Below, piece after piece: positions 32,598 through 40,254 of a stretch of 48,709 bases of DNA. The notes below the pieces were generated by a model. The model saw nothing but the letters and a program-made list of their open reading frames with translations, ran no database searches and was not told the DNA's origin. Numbering within the stretch: position 1 is the first letter of the stretch; each line of letters opens with the position of its first letter. The stretch covers positions 1-48,709 of the forward strand of contig MPMJ01000021.1 in assembly GCA_002238425.1 (NCBI GenBank), in the 5' to 3' direction. The translations under genes and the position numbers were made by a program. This DNA is from SAR202 cluster bacterium bin16 (GTDB lineage: Bacteria > Chloroflexota > Dehalococcoidia > Lucifugimonadales > Australimonadaceae).

Positions 32598-34903
32598 CCT
32601 TGCCCCTCCAACCCTTCCACTATCTTGTGCGGCAGCAGCGGCATCTCGTGGAAGAGCACGCCGGTCGCGTCGTAGACGGCGTTGACGACCGCGCCGGGTA
32701 CGACGACCGCGCCGATCTCGCCCATGCCCTTCGCGCCGAACGGGCCACCCTCGAACGGATGGTCGACGTAGCGCGGCGCGTAGTCCGGCATCGTCTCCAT
32801 CGTCGGCAGCGGGTAGTCGAGCAGCGCCGCATTGATGAGCTGGCCGCCGTCGTCCCAGACAAGCTGCTCGAAGAGCGTGGGCCCGATCTCCTGCCCGACG
32901 CCGCCCTCCAGCTGCGTCTCGATGGAGTGCGGGTTGACCGCGGTGCCGGTCGTCGCCGATGCCGCCGCCTTCACGACGCGCACCGTCCCCGTCTCCGTGT
33001 CTACCTCCACCTCGACGGCGCACGACCCGAACGTCCAGAACGTCGACGCGATGGGGTAGCTGTTGCCGTCCGGCCCCTGGTACGAACCCCCGACCACGCA
33101 ATCCCCCGTCGCGGCGAGCGGCGAACCGACGCGCTCCACGAGTTCGCCGTAGGTGACGCCCGCGTCTCCGTTCGCCTGCGCGATACCGTCGGGCGTGAAC
33201 ACGAGGCTGGTCGCCTCACGCTCCAGGAGCTGTGAGGCGGCTTCGAGCATCTGTGGCTTCAGGTTGTCCGTGGCCTCGACGACTGCGCGGCCCATGTGGT
33301 ACGTGGAGCGGCTCGCCGTCGTCGAGCTGTCCACCGGTACGCGGTAGGTGTCGCTGTGGATGATGCGTATCGAGTCCAACCCTATGCCCAGCGCGTCGCC
33401 CGCGATCTGCGCCATGACGGTGTCCGACCCCTGTCCGATGTTCACCGTGCCGATGCGCACCTCGAAGATGCCGTCCTCGCCGAGCGCCACTTCCGCGCTG
33501 TTCTCGGACATCTCCCGCGCCGGCGTGAGCGTGTACTTGATGGTGCAGGAGACGCCCCTGCCGCGCACCTTCTTCCCCTCCGGGTCGACGGGCAGCGGCT
33601 CGTCCCAGCCGATGGCCTCGGTCGCCTGCTCCATACACTCGTGCGAGTGCGCGGAGCGCAGGTAGTCGCCGGTGATGTGGATGTCCCCGTCGCGCACGAG
33701 GTTCCTGCGGCGTATCTCCAGTCGGTCGATGCCGAGGTCGCGCGCGATGCGGTCGAACTGCGCCTCGTACGACATCGTGTGCTGTGTCGTCGGCAACCCG
33801 CGGTACGGCGAGGACGGCGGCTTGTTCGTGTAGACGGCGTAGCAGTCCACGCGGGCGTGCGGGATGCGGTACGGGCCCGTCGCCACCTTCAGCGTGTTGT
33901 TCGCGCTGCGCGCGCCGCTGATGGCGTAGCCGCCCACATCCACCCAGAACTCGTTGTGCCGCGCGACGATTGTGCCGTCCTTCTTCACGCCCGTGCGCAT
34001 CCGGTTCCGGTACGCGGGGCGGATGAACGTCATGAACGTCTCTTCCTGCGAGAAGATGTAGCGCACCGGGCGCCCGGCCAGCTTCGCGGCGGCGGTGATG
34101 ACGCACTCGATGCGGTCGCGGCTCTTGCTGCCGAACCCGCCCCCGACGTAGGGGATGATGACGCGCGCGGGTATCTTGAAGATGCGCTCCAGCTCGCGCC
34201 CGAGCGGGAAGGGCGACTGGCAGTTCGTCCACACCGTGATCTGGCCGTCCTCCACCTGCGAGATGACGGCGTGCAGGTCCAGAGCGCAGTGCTGCACCGG
34301 CGGCGCGATGAACTCGTCCTCGTAGACAAAGTCCGACTCCGCGAATCCCTGCTCGACGTCCCCGCAGCCGATGGTTGCGTGGTGGCAAACGTTCGTGCCC
34401 TCGATGGGCCGCAACTCCGGCGCGATGGGGAAGAACTCCTCGTGCACCTGCACCGCGCCCTCCGCAAGCGCCTGCGGCACGTTCATCACCGCCGGCAGCT
34501 CCTCGTACTCCACGTCCACCAGTTCTGCTGCGGCCTCGGCGGTGTCGAGGTCGTCAGCGACCACGACCGCCACGATGTCGCCCTGGTGCCGCACCTTGTC
34601 CATCGCAACGAGCGGAGCGTCGCGGTACACGAAGCCGTACACCTCCTCCACGTCCGGGTCGGCGCGTACCTCGTCGCGCGTCAGCACGCAGACGACGCCC
34701 GGCATCGCCCGCGCCTCCGACGCGTCGATCGAGACGATGCGCGCGTGGGGCAGGGGACTGCGCACCACCTTCGCGTGCGCCATGTTCGGCACGGTCAGGT
34801 CGGCCATGTACTCGATGCGCCCGGCGGCCTTATCCGGCGCTTCGAGCGACGGCATCGACTGGCCGACGAGGCGGGTTACGTTCGGGCTCGTTGCAGCGCA
34901 CAT
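32594..34903 (-). CDS. Molybdenum hydroxylase large subunit (CoxL/HcrA-like), set 1
   Basis: A 769-residue protein. ATG 34903 (MCAATSPNVTRLVG) is chosen because it overlaps the FAD subunit by only 28 nt. Molybdopterin regions seen: YVGGGFGSKSRDRIECVITA, NIGQGSDTVMAQIAGDALG and GAKGMGEIGAVVVPGAVVNA, with the catalytic Glu of GMGE. The position that carries the AYRCSFR loop in true CO dehydrogenase reads SSPYRGLPTTQ, so it is not a form I CO dehydrogenase. It probably hydroxylates a carbon on an aromatic or aldehyde-type substrate. Confidence 0.9.
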   Translation of the reverse strand: MCAATSPNVTRLVGQSMPSLEAPDKAAGRIEYMADLTVPNMAHAKVVRSPLPHARIVSIDASEARAMPGVVCVLTRDEVRADPDVEEVYGFVYRDAPLVAMDKVRHQGDIVAVVVADDLDTAEAAAELVDVEYEELPAVMNVPQALAEGAVQVHEEFFPIAPELRPIEGTNVCHHATIGCGDVEQGFAESDFVYEDEFIAPPVQHCALDLHAVISQVEDGQITVWTNCQSPFPLGRELERIFKIPARVIIPYVGGGFGSKSRDRIECVITAAAKLAGRPVRYIFSQEETFMTFIRPAYRNRMRTGVKKDGTIVARHNEFWVDVGGYAISGARSANNTLKVATGPYRIPHARVDCYAVYTNKPPSSPYRGLPTTQHTMSYEAQFDRIARDLGIDRLEIRRRNLVRDGDIHITGDYLRSAHSHECMEQATEAIGWDEPLPVDPEGKKVRGRGVSCTIKYTLTPAREMSENSAEVALGEDGIFEVRIGTVNIGQGSDTVMAQIAGDALGIGLDSIRIIHSDTYRVPVDSSTTASRSTYHMGRAVVEATDNLKPQMLEAASQLLEREATSLVFTPDGIAQANGDAGVTYGELVERVGSPLAATGDCVVGGSYQGPDGNSYPIASTFWTFGSCAVEVEVDTETGTVRVVKAAASATTGTAVNPHSIETQLEGGVGQEIGPTLFEQLVWDDGGQLINAALLDYPLPTMETMPDYAPRYVDHPFEGGPFGAKGMGEIGAVVVPGAVVNAVYDATGVLFHEMPLLPHKIVEGLEGQG

Positions 34904-35739
34904 GTCAACGCTTGCTCCACCACTATCCTGAGTATCCGGCGCTTGTACCACTCGGGCCCGCGCAGGTCTTCTATCGGGTCGGCCTCGTCTGCCGCCGCCG
35001 CCGCGATCTCCTTGATGCGCTCCGGCGACGGCTCATCGCCCAGCAACGCCCCAGCCGCGTCCGCAACGACCGGCACGGGCCCCGCTGCGCCCATGACGAC
35101 GCGCGCGGCGACGCATACGCTGGACGCCGGGTCGACGGTGACGAGCGCGGACGCGTTCGCGACCGGCTTGTTCTCCGGCGACCCGACGGTGAACTTGATG
35201 TGAGCGCCGCCCGTGTGCGGCGGCGCCTCCGGCACGTCTATCCCCGACACGATCTCGCCCTGTTCGAGGACAGTCTCGTACGGCCCGATGTAGAACTCGT
35301 CGATCGGTACGCTGCGCTCGCCGGAGACGCCCGCGATGCGCACCGACGCTCGGGACGCCGTGAGCGCCGTCGGTGTGTCGGTCTGCGGCTCGCCGTAAGC
35401 GACCGCCCCGCCAACCGTCGCGACGTTCCGCACGCGCACGTTCGCCACCTGCGACGCCGCCTCCGCGAGCAACGGGTACGCCGCGCGGACGCCGTCGTCG
35501 AGTTCCAGGCTGCGGATGCTCGCCAGCGCGCCGATGTGCAGCCCGCCGTTCCGTTGCAGGCCGCGCATCTCCTCAATGCCGCCCAGGTCCACAACGCACT
35601 CCGGCCGCACGACCCCGAGCCGCAGCATGACGACCGCCGCGCTGCCGCCGCCGAGCACGAACGCGTCCTCGCCGCGCTCGGAGAGGACGTTGACCGCCTC
35701 TGCGACGCTCGCTGGCCGTATGTACTCGAACGGGCGCAT
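34876..35739 (-). CDS. Molybdenum hydroxylase FAD subunit (CoxM-like), set 1
   Basis: A 287-residue protein from ATG 35739 (MRPFEYIRPASVAEAVNVLS). VLGGGSAAVVML stands where AGGTDLL is usual. VANVRVRNVATVGGAVAYGE is the second FAD-contact motif. The glycine motif has lost the usual T-D/E, which may alter flavin contacts. The start lies two bases beyond the stop of the luciferase-like gene upstream, so the genes are one unit. Confidence 0.88.
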   Translation of the reverse strand: MRPFEYIRPASVAEAVNVLSERGEDAFVLGGGSAAVVMLRLGVVRPECVVDLGGIEEMRGLQRNGGLHIGALASIRSLELDDGVRAAYPLLAEAASQVANVRVRNVATVGGAVAYGEPQTDTPTALTASRASVRIAGVSGERSVPIDEFYIGPYETVLEQGEIVSGIDVPEAPPHTGGAHIKFTVGSPENKPVANASALVTVDPASSVCVAARVVMGAAGPVPVVADAAGALLGDEPSPERIKEIAAAAADEADPIEDLRGPEWYKRRILRIVVEQALTCALQRART

Positions 35740-35741
35740 GG

Positions 35742-36771
35742 CTACGGCGAGCGCCGTATCACGTTCTCCGCGAAGCTCTGCAGGTACTCCTTGCGCGCTT
35801 CCAGCGTCTTGGGCAGGTTGTAGAACGTCATGCCCACGTAGTCGATGCCGTGCTCCGCGATGGCCGCGAACTGCTCCAGGCAGTCGTCGCCGTTGCCGGT
35901 CACGGCCCAGTCCTCGACCTTCGAGTCGGAGTCGATGTTGATCTTCAGCATCGTGTCTTCTTGCATGTTCCACGTGCTGTACATCTTGTACGACGATGCC
36001 GCCGCCTCCTGTGCCTCAGCCGCCGCCGTCGCCTTGTCCTTCCCGTACGCGACGCCGCGCGTCAGCGCGAGCCGCCCCGGCCCGTTGCCGGACGCCGCGC
36101 GCTCCTCTCGGTACGCATCCACCACCGAGCCGAGGTCGGAGAGCCCCACCTGCGGGGCGATGTAGCACGCGTCCGCGATACGGGCGGACCGCCGCACTGC
36201 GCCGTCGCTCTGGCACGCGATCCATATCCGCCGGGGGCGCGCTCGGGCCCGCCATCCATATCGGCGGGTGCGGCTGCGGCATCGGCGTGAAGCCCATCTT
36301 CGCGTCGCGCACCGTCCAGTAGCGCCCCTCGTAGTTGACCTCCTCGCCGGTCCACAACTGTTTCATGATCTCAATGGACTCGGTGAGGCGCGGCACGCGG
36401 TCCCGCCGCGTCGCTCCGACGGCTCCCAGCTCTGTTTCGCGGTAGCCGATGCCGACCCCGAACGTGAACCGCCCGCGGCAGAGGTGGTCGAGCGTCGCCA
36501 CGTCCTCAGCCACCTGTACTGGATTGTGCAGCGGCAGCAGCACGATGCCCGTGAGCAGCCGCATGTCGCCGGTCTCAGGCGCGAGGCGCGCCAGGATCTG
36601 GAACGGCTGCGGCCAGATGGTGGGGTGCGATACCCAGTGCTGCGGCATCGTCACGGCTGAGAAGCCGCTGTCGCGAGCCACGTGGCATATCTCGACTAGC
36701 TCGTCGATCTGCTCGTAGAGCGGACGCGTGCGGTCGGTGAGGAAGGAGCGCAGGTACAGGCCGAATTCCAT
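35742..36771 (-). CDS. Luciferase-like (LLM) flavin monooxygenase, frame broken by a 34-nt duplication
   Basis: From ATG 36771 the frame reads MEFGLYLRSFLTDRTRPLYE, RLLTGIVLLPLHNPVQVAED and GRFTFGVGIGYRETELGAVG, ending at PQPHPPIW. There TCCATATCCGCCGG (36221) and TCCATATCGGCGGG (36255) mark a 34-nt duplication. Skipping it joins DGAVRRSARIADACYIAP and the rest, giving 331 residues, normal for F420- or FMN-dependent LLM enzymes. The C-terminus EYLQSFAENVIRRSP is intact. It is the first gene of the molybdenum hydroxylase operon, suggesting it acts on the same compound. Confidence 0.8.
36221..36268 (-). repeat. 34-nt imperfect tandem duplication inside the LLM gene
   Basis: The copy differs from the unit mainly by A or T changed to C or G. 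Removing 34 nt makes the gene length a multiple of three. Confidence 0.7.
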
Positions 36772-36846
36772 GGAACGTTCCGCCAAATGGGATTGGTAAG
36801 AGAGCCTATCAGACCGCACACCCGCATGGGGAGACGTGACATGCCC

Positions 36847-37245
36847 TCATGCGTCCGGCGGCGTCACGAACGCGCACTCGGGCCCAGTGGCCCGGCTGAG
36901 CCGGTGGTCGATCGTCACCAGCGGACAACCGAGCGCTTCTGCTAGCGCGACGTACCACGCGTCGTAACAAGTGAGGTTCCTGCGCAGCGCCCATACCCTG
37001 TCTGCGTATTTGGCGAAGGAGAACAGTTCCAGGTTGAACGCGGAGAATTCCTCCCGCGCTCTCATGGCGTCTGAGGATGTGATTTCACCAGTCAAGTCCA
37101 TACGCCTGAGAGCGTTGTTCACTTCCGCAGGCATGAGCTCGGTGCTCAGGATGTCAGGGTTTCTTACTTGGTCTCCCGCCCATTCGCCGAGGCCTCGCTG
37201 GTTGGTCAGAGCGGCGATGAAAACCGAGGAATCAACGACGATCAT
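36847..37245 (-). CDS. vapC: PIN-domain toxin (VapC/FitB type)
   Basis: A 132-residue protein from ATG 37245 (MIVVDSSVFIAALT). Acidic PIN residues are in VVDSSVF (Asp 5), in LSTELMPAEVNNAL and in CYDAWYVALAEALGCPLVTI followed by DHRL. Presumed Mg-dependent ribonuclease. The start lies within the last codons of the antitoxin (14-nt overlap), so the pair is coupled. The frame is intact. Confidence 0.88.
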   Translation of the reverse strand: MIVVDSSVFIAALTNQRGLGEWAGDQVRNPDILSTELMPAEVNNALRRMDLTGEITSSDAMRAREEFSAFNLELFSFAKYADRVWALRRNLTCYDAWYVALAEALGCPLVTIDHRLSRATGPECAFVTPPDA

Positions 37246-37480
37246 ATTTCTTGTCGGCGTCGAGCGTTGCAAGGATGGTCTCCCTGGAGACGCTCCTGCC
37301 AGATGCGTTCACGCGTTGGCGTATCCGGTCGACGAGCATTTCATGGGAAGGTCTCGACACGATGCGCTCCAGCTCCTCGAGGATGAACTGCTGCATTGAC
37401 TGGTGCTTCAGAGCGGCGCGAGAGGCCAGTTCGTTACGCACTTCCTCGCTTACGTTCCTGATCGTTATCTGGACGGCCAT
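37232..37480 (-). CDS. FitA/VapB-type ribbon-helix-helix antitoxin
   Basis: An 82-residue protein from ATG 37480 (MAVQITIRNVSEEVRNELAS). The N-terminal strand and two helices (RAALKHQSMQQFILEELERI) are the FitA-type RHH DNA-binding domain. The C-terminal part would cover the PIN active site. GGGAGGAG lies upstream. The 41-bp near-palindrome at 37501-37541 just ahead of the start is the probable autorepression operator. Confidence 0.85.
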   Translation of the reverse strand: MAVQITIRNVSEEVRNELASRAALKHQSMQQFILEELERIVSRPSHEMLVDRIRQRVNASGRSVSRETILATLDADKKYDRR

Positions 37481-37500
37481 GTCGCTCCTCCCGAACCGCT

Positions 37501-37541
37501 GTGCATGCATAATGCCAGCATTGCCAGCACTATGCAAGCAC
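37501..37541. promoter_or_regulatory. Probable operator of the vap module
   Basis: A 41-bp inverted repeat around TTGCCAGCA: outer arms GTGCATGCAT and ATGCAAGCAC, inner arms AATGCCAGCA and TGCCAGCACT. About 32 of 41 positions are symmetric. It ends 21 bp before the antitoxin start codon. Confidence 0.7.
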
Positions 37542-37546
37542 ACCCC

Positions 37547-38359
37547 TCACCCCAGTAAAAACGACCGCACCGCCGCCGCGTAGGCGTCCGGCTGCTCGAG
37601 ATGCACCCAGTGACCGCCGCCCGGCAGTTCGACGAGGCGGCAGTCCGGTATCGCCGCCTCCATGCGCACCGCCACGTCGTGACGCAGCAGCGTGCTGTCC
37701 GCTCCGCGCACGATGAGCGTCGGCGCGCCGACCTCCGGCAGACGTTCCCATACGTCCGGCCTGTCGTACTTCGTCACCACGTCGCGGCTGCGCTTCCACG
37801 TGTAACGGCCGTCGTCCAGTTGCACCGCGAGCGCGTCCACGTCGCGCTCCAACTCCTCGTCCGACGCGTTCGGCTGCCGCGAGCGCAGCCGCTCCACGAC
37901 GGCCTCTCGATTCTCATAGAAGTCCGTCTCGTCCTTGTAGCGCGAGATCATCGCGACGGAACCGGGGTTGTACGAGTCCGGGTCCATGTCCGTGATGACG
38001 AGTTTCGATGCGATGCCGGGGTTCTCCGCGATGCACATCCACGCGTTCTTGCTGCCCGCCGAATGCCCCATGAGCACAGGCGCGTCGAGGCCCAGGTTGC
38101 GTATCACGTCCCGCGTCTCGGCGATGTAGTCAGCGAGCGCGTACGTCTCTGCGCGCGGGCTGTCGCCGTGGCCGCGATGGTCGAGCGCCACCACGTGGAA
38201 GTCGTCGCGCATCGACTCCGCGAACGTTCCCCAGAGCGCGGCGGAGTCCTGCAGGCCGTGTAGCAGCAGCACCGGCGGCGCATCCGGGTTCCCCCAGTCG
38301 AGGTAGTGCAGGTCGAGGCCGTGTGCTTGCACGGTTTGTTCGGTCGGGACAATGGTCAT
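37547..38359 (-). CDS. Alpha/beta hydrolase
   Basis: A 270-residue protein from ATG 38359 (MTIVPTEQTVQAHGLDLHYL). Oxyanion-hole HG is in LLLHGLQDSAALW, the nucleophile elbow GHSAG has Ser 100, an acid is expected near GADSTLLRHD, and His 250 is in GGGHWVHLEQPDAY. Length and order are typical of haloperoxidase or ring-cleavage hydrolases that cleave esters or C-C bonds of ring-opened products. Substrate unknown. Confidence 0.88.
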   Translation of the reverse strand: MTIVPTEQTVQAHGLDLHYLDWGNPDAPPVLLLHGLQDSAALWGTFAESMRDDFHVVALDHRGHGDSPRAETYALADYIAETRDVIRNLGLDAPVLMGHSAGSKNAWMCIAENPGIASKLVITDMDPDSYNPGSVAMISRYKDETDFYENREAVVERLRSRQPNASDEELERDVDALAVQLDDGRYTWKRSRDVVTKYDRPDVWERLPEVGAPTLIVRGADSTLLRHDVAVRMEAAIPDCRLVELPGGGHWVHLEQPDAYAAAVRSFLLG

Positions 38360-38496
38360 GGCGTCGCGCTCCGTTGCATAGGTTGGCAGGCGTGAGGGTA
38401 GGGAGGCGCGAGGTGCGCCGTCAACCGGCGAGCCGAAGCTTCTCTTGCGCACTCCTGAGCCCGCCGCACCGCGGGTGCAAACCAGTGCACAGCCGG

Positions 38497-38593
38497 GTAG
38501 GGGCGGTTCGCGAACCGCCCCTACGTCCCACCCCGATTCGTCGTTCCTGCGAGGCAGCCCTGTCCGGTGTAGGGGCATCCCTTGTGGGTGCCC
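38497..38593. repeat. Perfect 28-bp palindrome and a family-III REP arm
   Basis: GTAGGGGCGGTTCG and its inverse complement CGAACCGCCCCTAC meet at 38510/38511 with no loop. From 38562 the arm TGTCCGGTGTAGGGGCATCC then CTTGTGGGTGCCC matches the RAYT-associated REP. Confidence 0.8.
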
Positions 38594-38629
38594 AATAGGT
38601 GCGGGGAGCGAGGCGCCTGCCGCCCCCCG

Positions 38630-39712
38630 TCACACCACCGTGACCGGGTGCGGCACCGCCGCCCAGAAATCGTAGCCGCGCTCGTTCCACTTCATCGTGT
38701 CGGGCTCCGGCTGCGTGTTACCGGCGCTGTCCGTCGCCCGCATCGTGATGGTGTGCTCGCCCGGCGCAGCGTCCCAGATGAACTCCCACCGGCAGCCGCC
38801 CTTGGTGATGTTCGGCTCCTGGATGCAGGCGTCTGCCCACGTCTTTCCGTAATCCAGACTGTACTCGACCCGGCTGATGCTGCCGTGGCCGGACCATGCG
38901 AAGCCCCGGATGGCCTGCGTGCCTGTCTGCAGCCTCCCCGGCCACGCCATGGCGATGCCTGATCGGACCGGCGTCGTGGTGAGGATGGGCCCCCAGGCCG
39001 GAGGCTCGGGCGGGAAGTCCGGCCCCTCCAGCACGTACTCTTCCGTGTTCCGCATGACGTAGATGGGCTCTTCTGCCACGTGGATCTTTCCGACCCACTT
39101 GATACTATTGACGCCGACCCATCCAGGTACGACGACCCGCGCCGGGAAGCCGTGGTCGGGCGGTATCAGATCGCCGTTCATCGCATAGGCGACGACAGTG
39201 TCGGGCTCCATCGCCTTCGCGACGGACATGGGCCGCTCCACGGCGGCCTCGTCCAGCCCCGTCGGCATCACGTCGACGGCTGTCGGCTTGATGCCGGCGC
39301 GCTGCAGGATCTCGCTGAGGGGCACGCCGGTCCACTCGGCGACGGCGTATGACCCGTAGCGCCATGGCCGTCCCTTGGGCATCTCCCCTTGGTACTCCTT
39401 GAAGAAGATGCGCCCGTTGCCCGCGCACTCGATGAACCGCGTCACCGTCACCGACGGCATCCGCAGCAGCTCGTCGTAGTTGATGCTCAACGGGTTCGCC
39501 ACGCCGGGGCCCTCCACGCTCAGCCGCCACGTCTTCTCGTCGATGATGGGTGTCGGCCCGTGGTTGCGGATATAGAACAGCGATTCGGGGGTCAGGTACC
39601 CGCGTCCGTACAGGTTCTCCCACCGTGTCTCTACGCAGACGTCGTGATGGAAGAACAGCTCTTCCGGCGTCGGCTTGACGTGCGTGCCTTCGGGAGTGGG
39701 CTTCGATGTCAT
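38630..39712 (-). CDS. Sulfite oxidase-family molybdoenzyme
   Basis: A 360-residue protein from ATG 39712 with AGGAGG upstream. TRFIECAGNGRIFF holds the molybdenum-ligand Cys 96. YAVAEWTGVPLSEILQRAG and DHGFPARVVVPGWVGVNSIK are the pterin-binding core. The C-terminal third (about 250-345: GFAWSGHGSISRVEYSLDYG) is the Ig-like dimerisation domain. No signal peptide or heme domain is visible, unlike SorA or SoxCD pairs, and no heme partner gene is adjacent. It should oxidise sulfite or another oxyanion. Its long leader carries a terminator and a structured element. Confidence 0.88.
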   Translation of the reverse strand: MTSKPTPEGTHVKPTPEELFFHHDVCVETRWENLYGRGYLTPESLFYIRNHGPTPIIDEKTWRLSVEGPGVANPLSINYDELLRMPSVTVTRFIECAGNGRIFFKEYQGEMPKGRPWRYGSYAVAEWTGVPLSEILQRAGIKPTAVDVMPTGLDEAAVERPMSVAKAMEPDTVVAYAMNGDLIPPDHGFPARVVVPGWVGVNSIKWVGKIHVAEEPIYVMRNTEEYVLEGPDFPPEPPAWGPILTTTPVRSGIAMAWPGRLQTGTQAIRGFAWSGHGSISRVEYSLDYGKTWADACIQEPNITKGGCRWEFIWDAAPGEHTITMRATDSAGNTQPEPDTMKWNERGYDFWAAVPHPVTVV

Positions 39713-39744
39713 GGGTCCTCCTGTTTCATCCTTGGCGGGGGCAT

Positions 39745-39778
39745 GAAAAAACCCCGCAACCTGTGGTGTGGTGCGGGG
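39745..39778 (-). terminator. Intrinsic terminator in the leader of the sulfite oxidase gene
   Basis: On the minus strand CCCCGCA and TGCGGGG pair around a 13-nt loop and are followed at once by TTTTTT. It lies about 33 bp ahead of the start codon, so it can stop transcription before the gene and must be conditional if the gene is expressed. Confidence 0.85.
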
Positions 39779-39882
39779 CAGGGGTGTCCATGCCGGAGGA
39801 GTGCGTGCGACAACAACACACGCCGGCTTCACGGGCGCAACAGCTGCTACATGTGCATGCGAAGGTCACCTGGACACCCCTG
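39779..39882 (-). ncRNA. Candidate riboswitch in the molybdoenzyme leader
   Basis: The minus-strand RNA begins CAGGGGTGTCCA and ends with its exact complement TGGACACCCCTG (12 bp), closing about 80 nt. Inside, GCCGG and CCGGC enclose a 7-bp hairpin GCGTGTG/CGCACGC with loop TTGTTGT, and CATGCACATG and CTTC...GAAG can also pair. It is directly followed by an intrinsic terminator and preceded by a promoter. This aptamer-plus-terminator layout is what regulatory leaders look like. I see no match to the cobalamin, TPP, FMN, SAM or T-box cores. It is not an obvious match to the molybdenum-cofactor motif, though the hairpin-CUCC-stem order is vaguely similar. Confidence 0.6.
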
Positions 39883-39910
39883 ACTGATGGGACTGGAGAC
39901 TTGACGGAAC

Positions 39911-39939
39911 CTTAACTGATGCGACGCATGGCGTGTCAA
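39911..39939 (-). promoter_or_regulatory. Promoter for the leader and sulfite oxidase gene
   Basis: Minus strand: a perfect -35 TTGACA (39934-39939), a 17-nt spacer, then GTTAAG (39911-39916) as a weak -10. Transcription would start near 39904, about 22 nt before the closing stem of the structured element. Confidence 0.5.
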
Positions 39940-39998
39940 TGACCCTGCCGCCGATTTCCTGTCTGTTAGGGATGCTCTGAATAACTTGTCTGAAGGCC

Positions 39999-40070
39999 CG
40001 TCATTCCCGCGAAAGCGGGAGTCTCGCCCCTGTCATGTCGAGCGCAGCCGGGGCATCTCTCGGGAACGCT
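39999..40070. repeat. REP family II followed by partial family I
   Basis: CGTCATTCCCGCGAAAGCGG at 39999, then TGTCATGTCGAGCGCAGCCG and GGGCATCTCTCGGGAACG at about 40031-40067. Confidence 0.7.
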
Positions 40071-40095
40071 CCTTATTCAGACTATCCTTAGCATC

Positions 40096-40209
40096 GTGCA
40101 GGTTGCTCGGCGCTCCGGGCGCCTCATTTCCCTCTACGGCAACCCGCTCCTCGAGAACGGCATGAGCGTGGAAACCGTCGCGCTGCTCATCGGTGAGCGC
40201 GAGAAGTAG
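40096..40209 (+). pseudogene. C-terminal fragment of a tyrosine recombinase
   Basis: One frame gives GRLISLYGNPLLENGMSVET then VALLIGEREK and a stop at 40207. LLENGMSVETVxxLLGH is the helix region between the active-site Arg and His of XerC/D-type integrases. Here the RH and GH residues are degenerate. No upstream part exists, so it is a small relic. Confidence 0.4.
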
Positions 40210-40254
40210 TGCGGTATACTGCGTGTGCGCTTCATGCGCTGCCAGGAAGCAACG

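Noticed and set aside
32594-34903. True CO dehydrogenase (form I CoxL)
   Set aside because: The AYRCSFR active-site loop is absent; the position reads PYRGLPTTQ here and SYRSIGGPQ in set 2.
33296-35203. Long plus-strand open frame opposite the set-1 molybdenum subunits
   Set aside because: Antisense shadow in GC-rich DNA. The minus strand carries clear molybdopterin and FAD motifs and coupled starts and stops.
39779-39882. Structured leader as SRP RNA, SAM, TPP, FMN, cobalamin or T-box element
   Set aside because: None of their core strings (for example GGAA/AGCAG of SRP, CTGAGA of TPP, TGGNACCGCG of T-box) is present.
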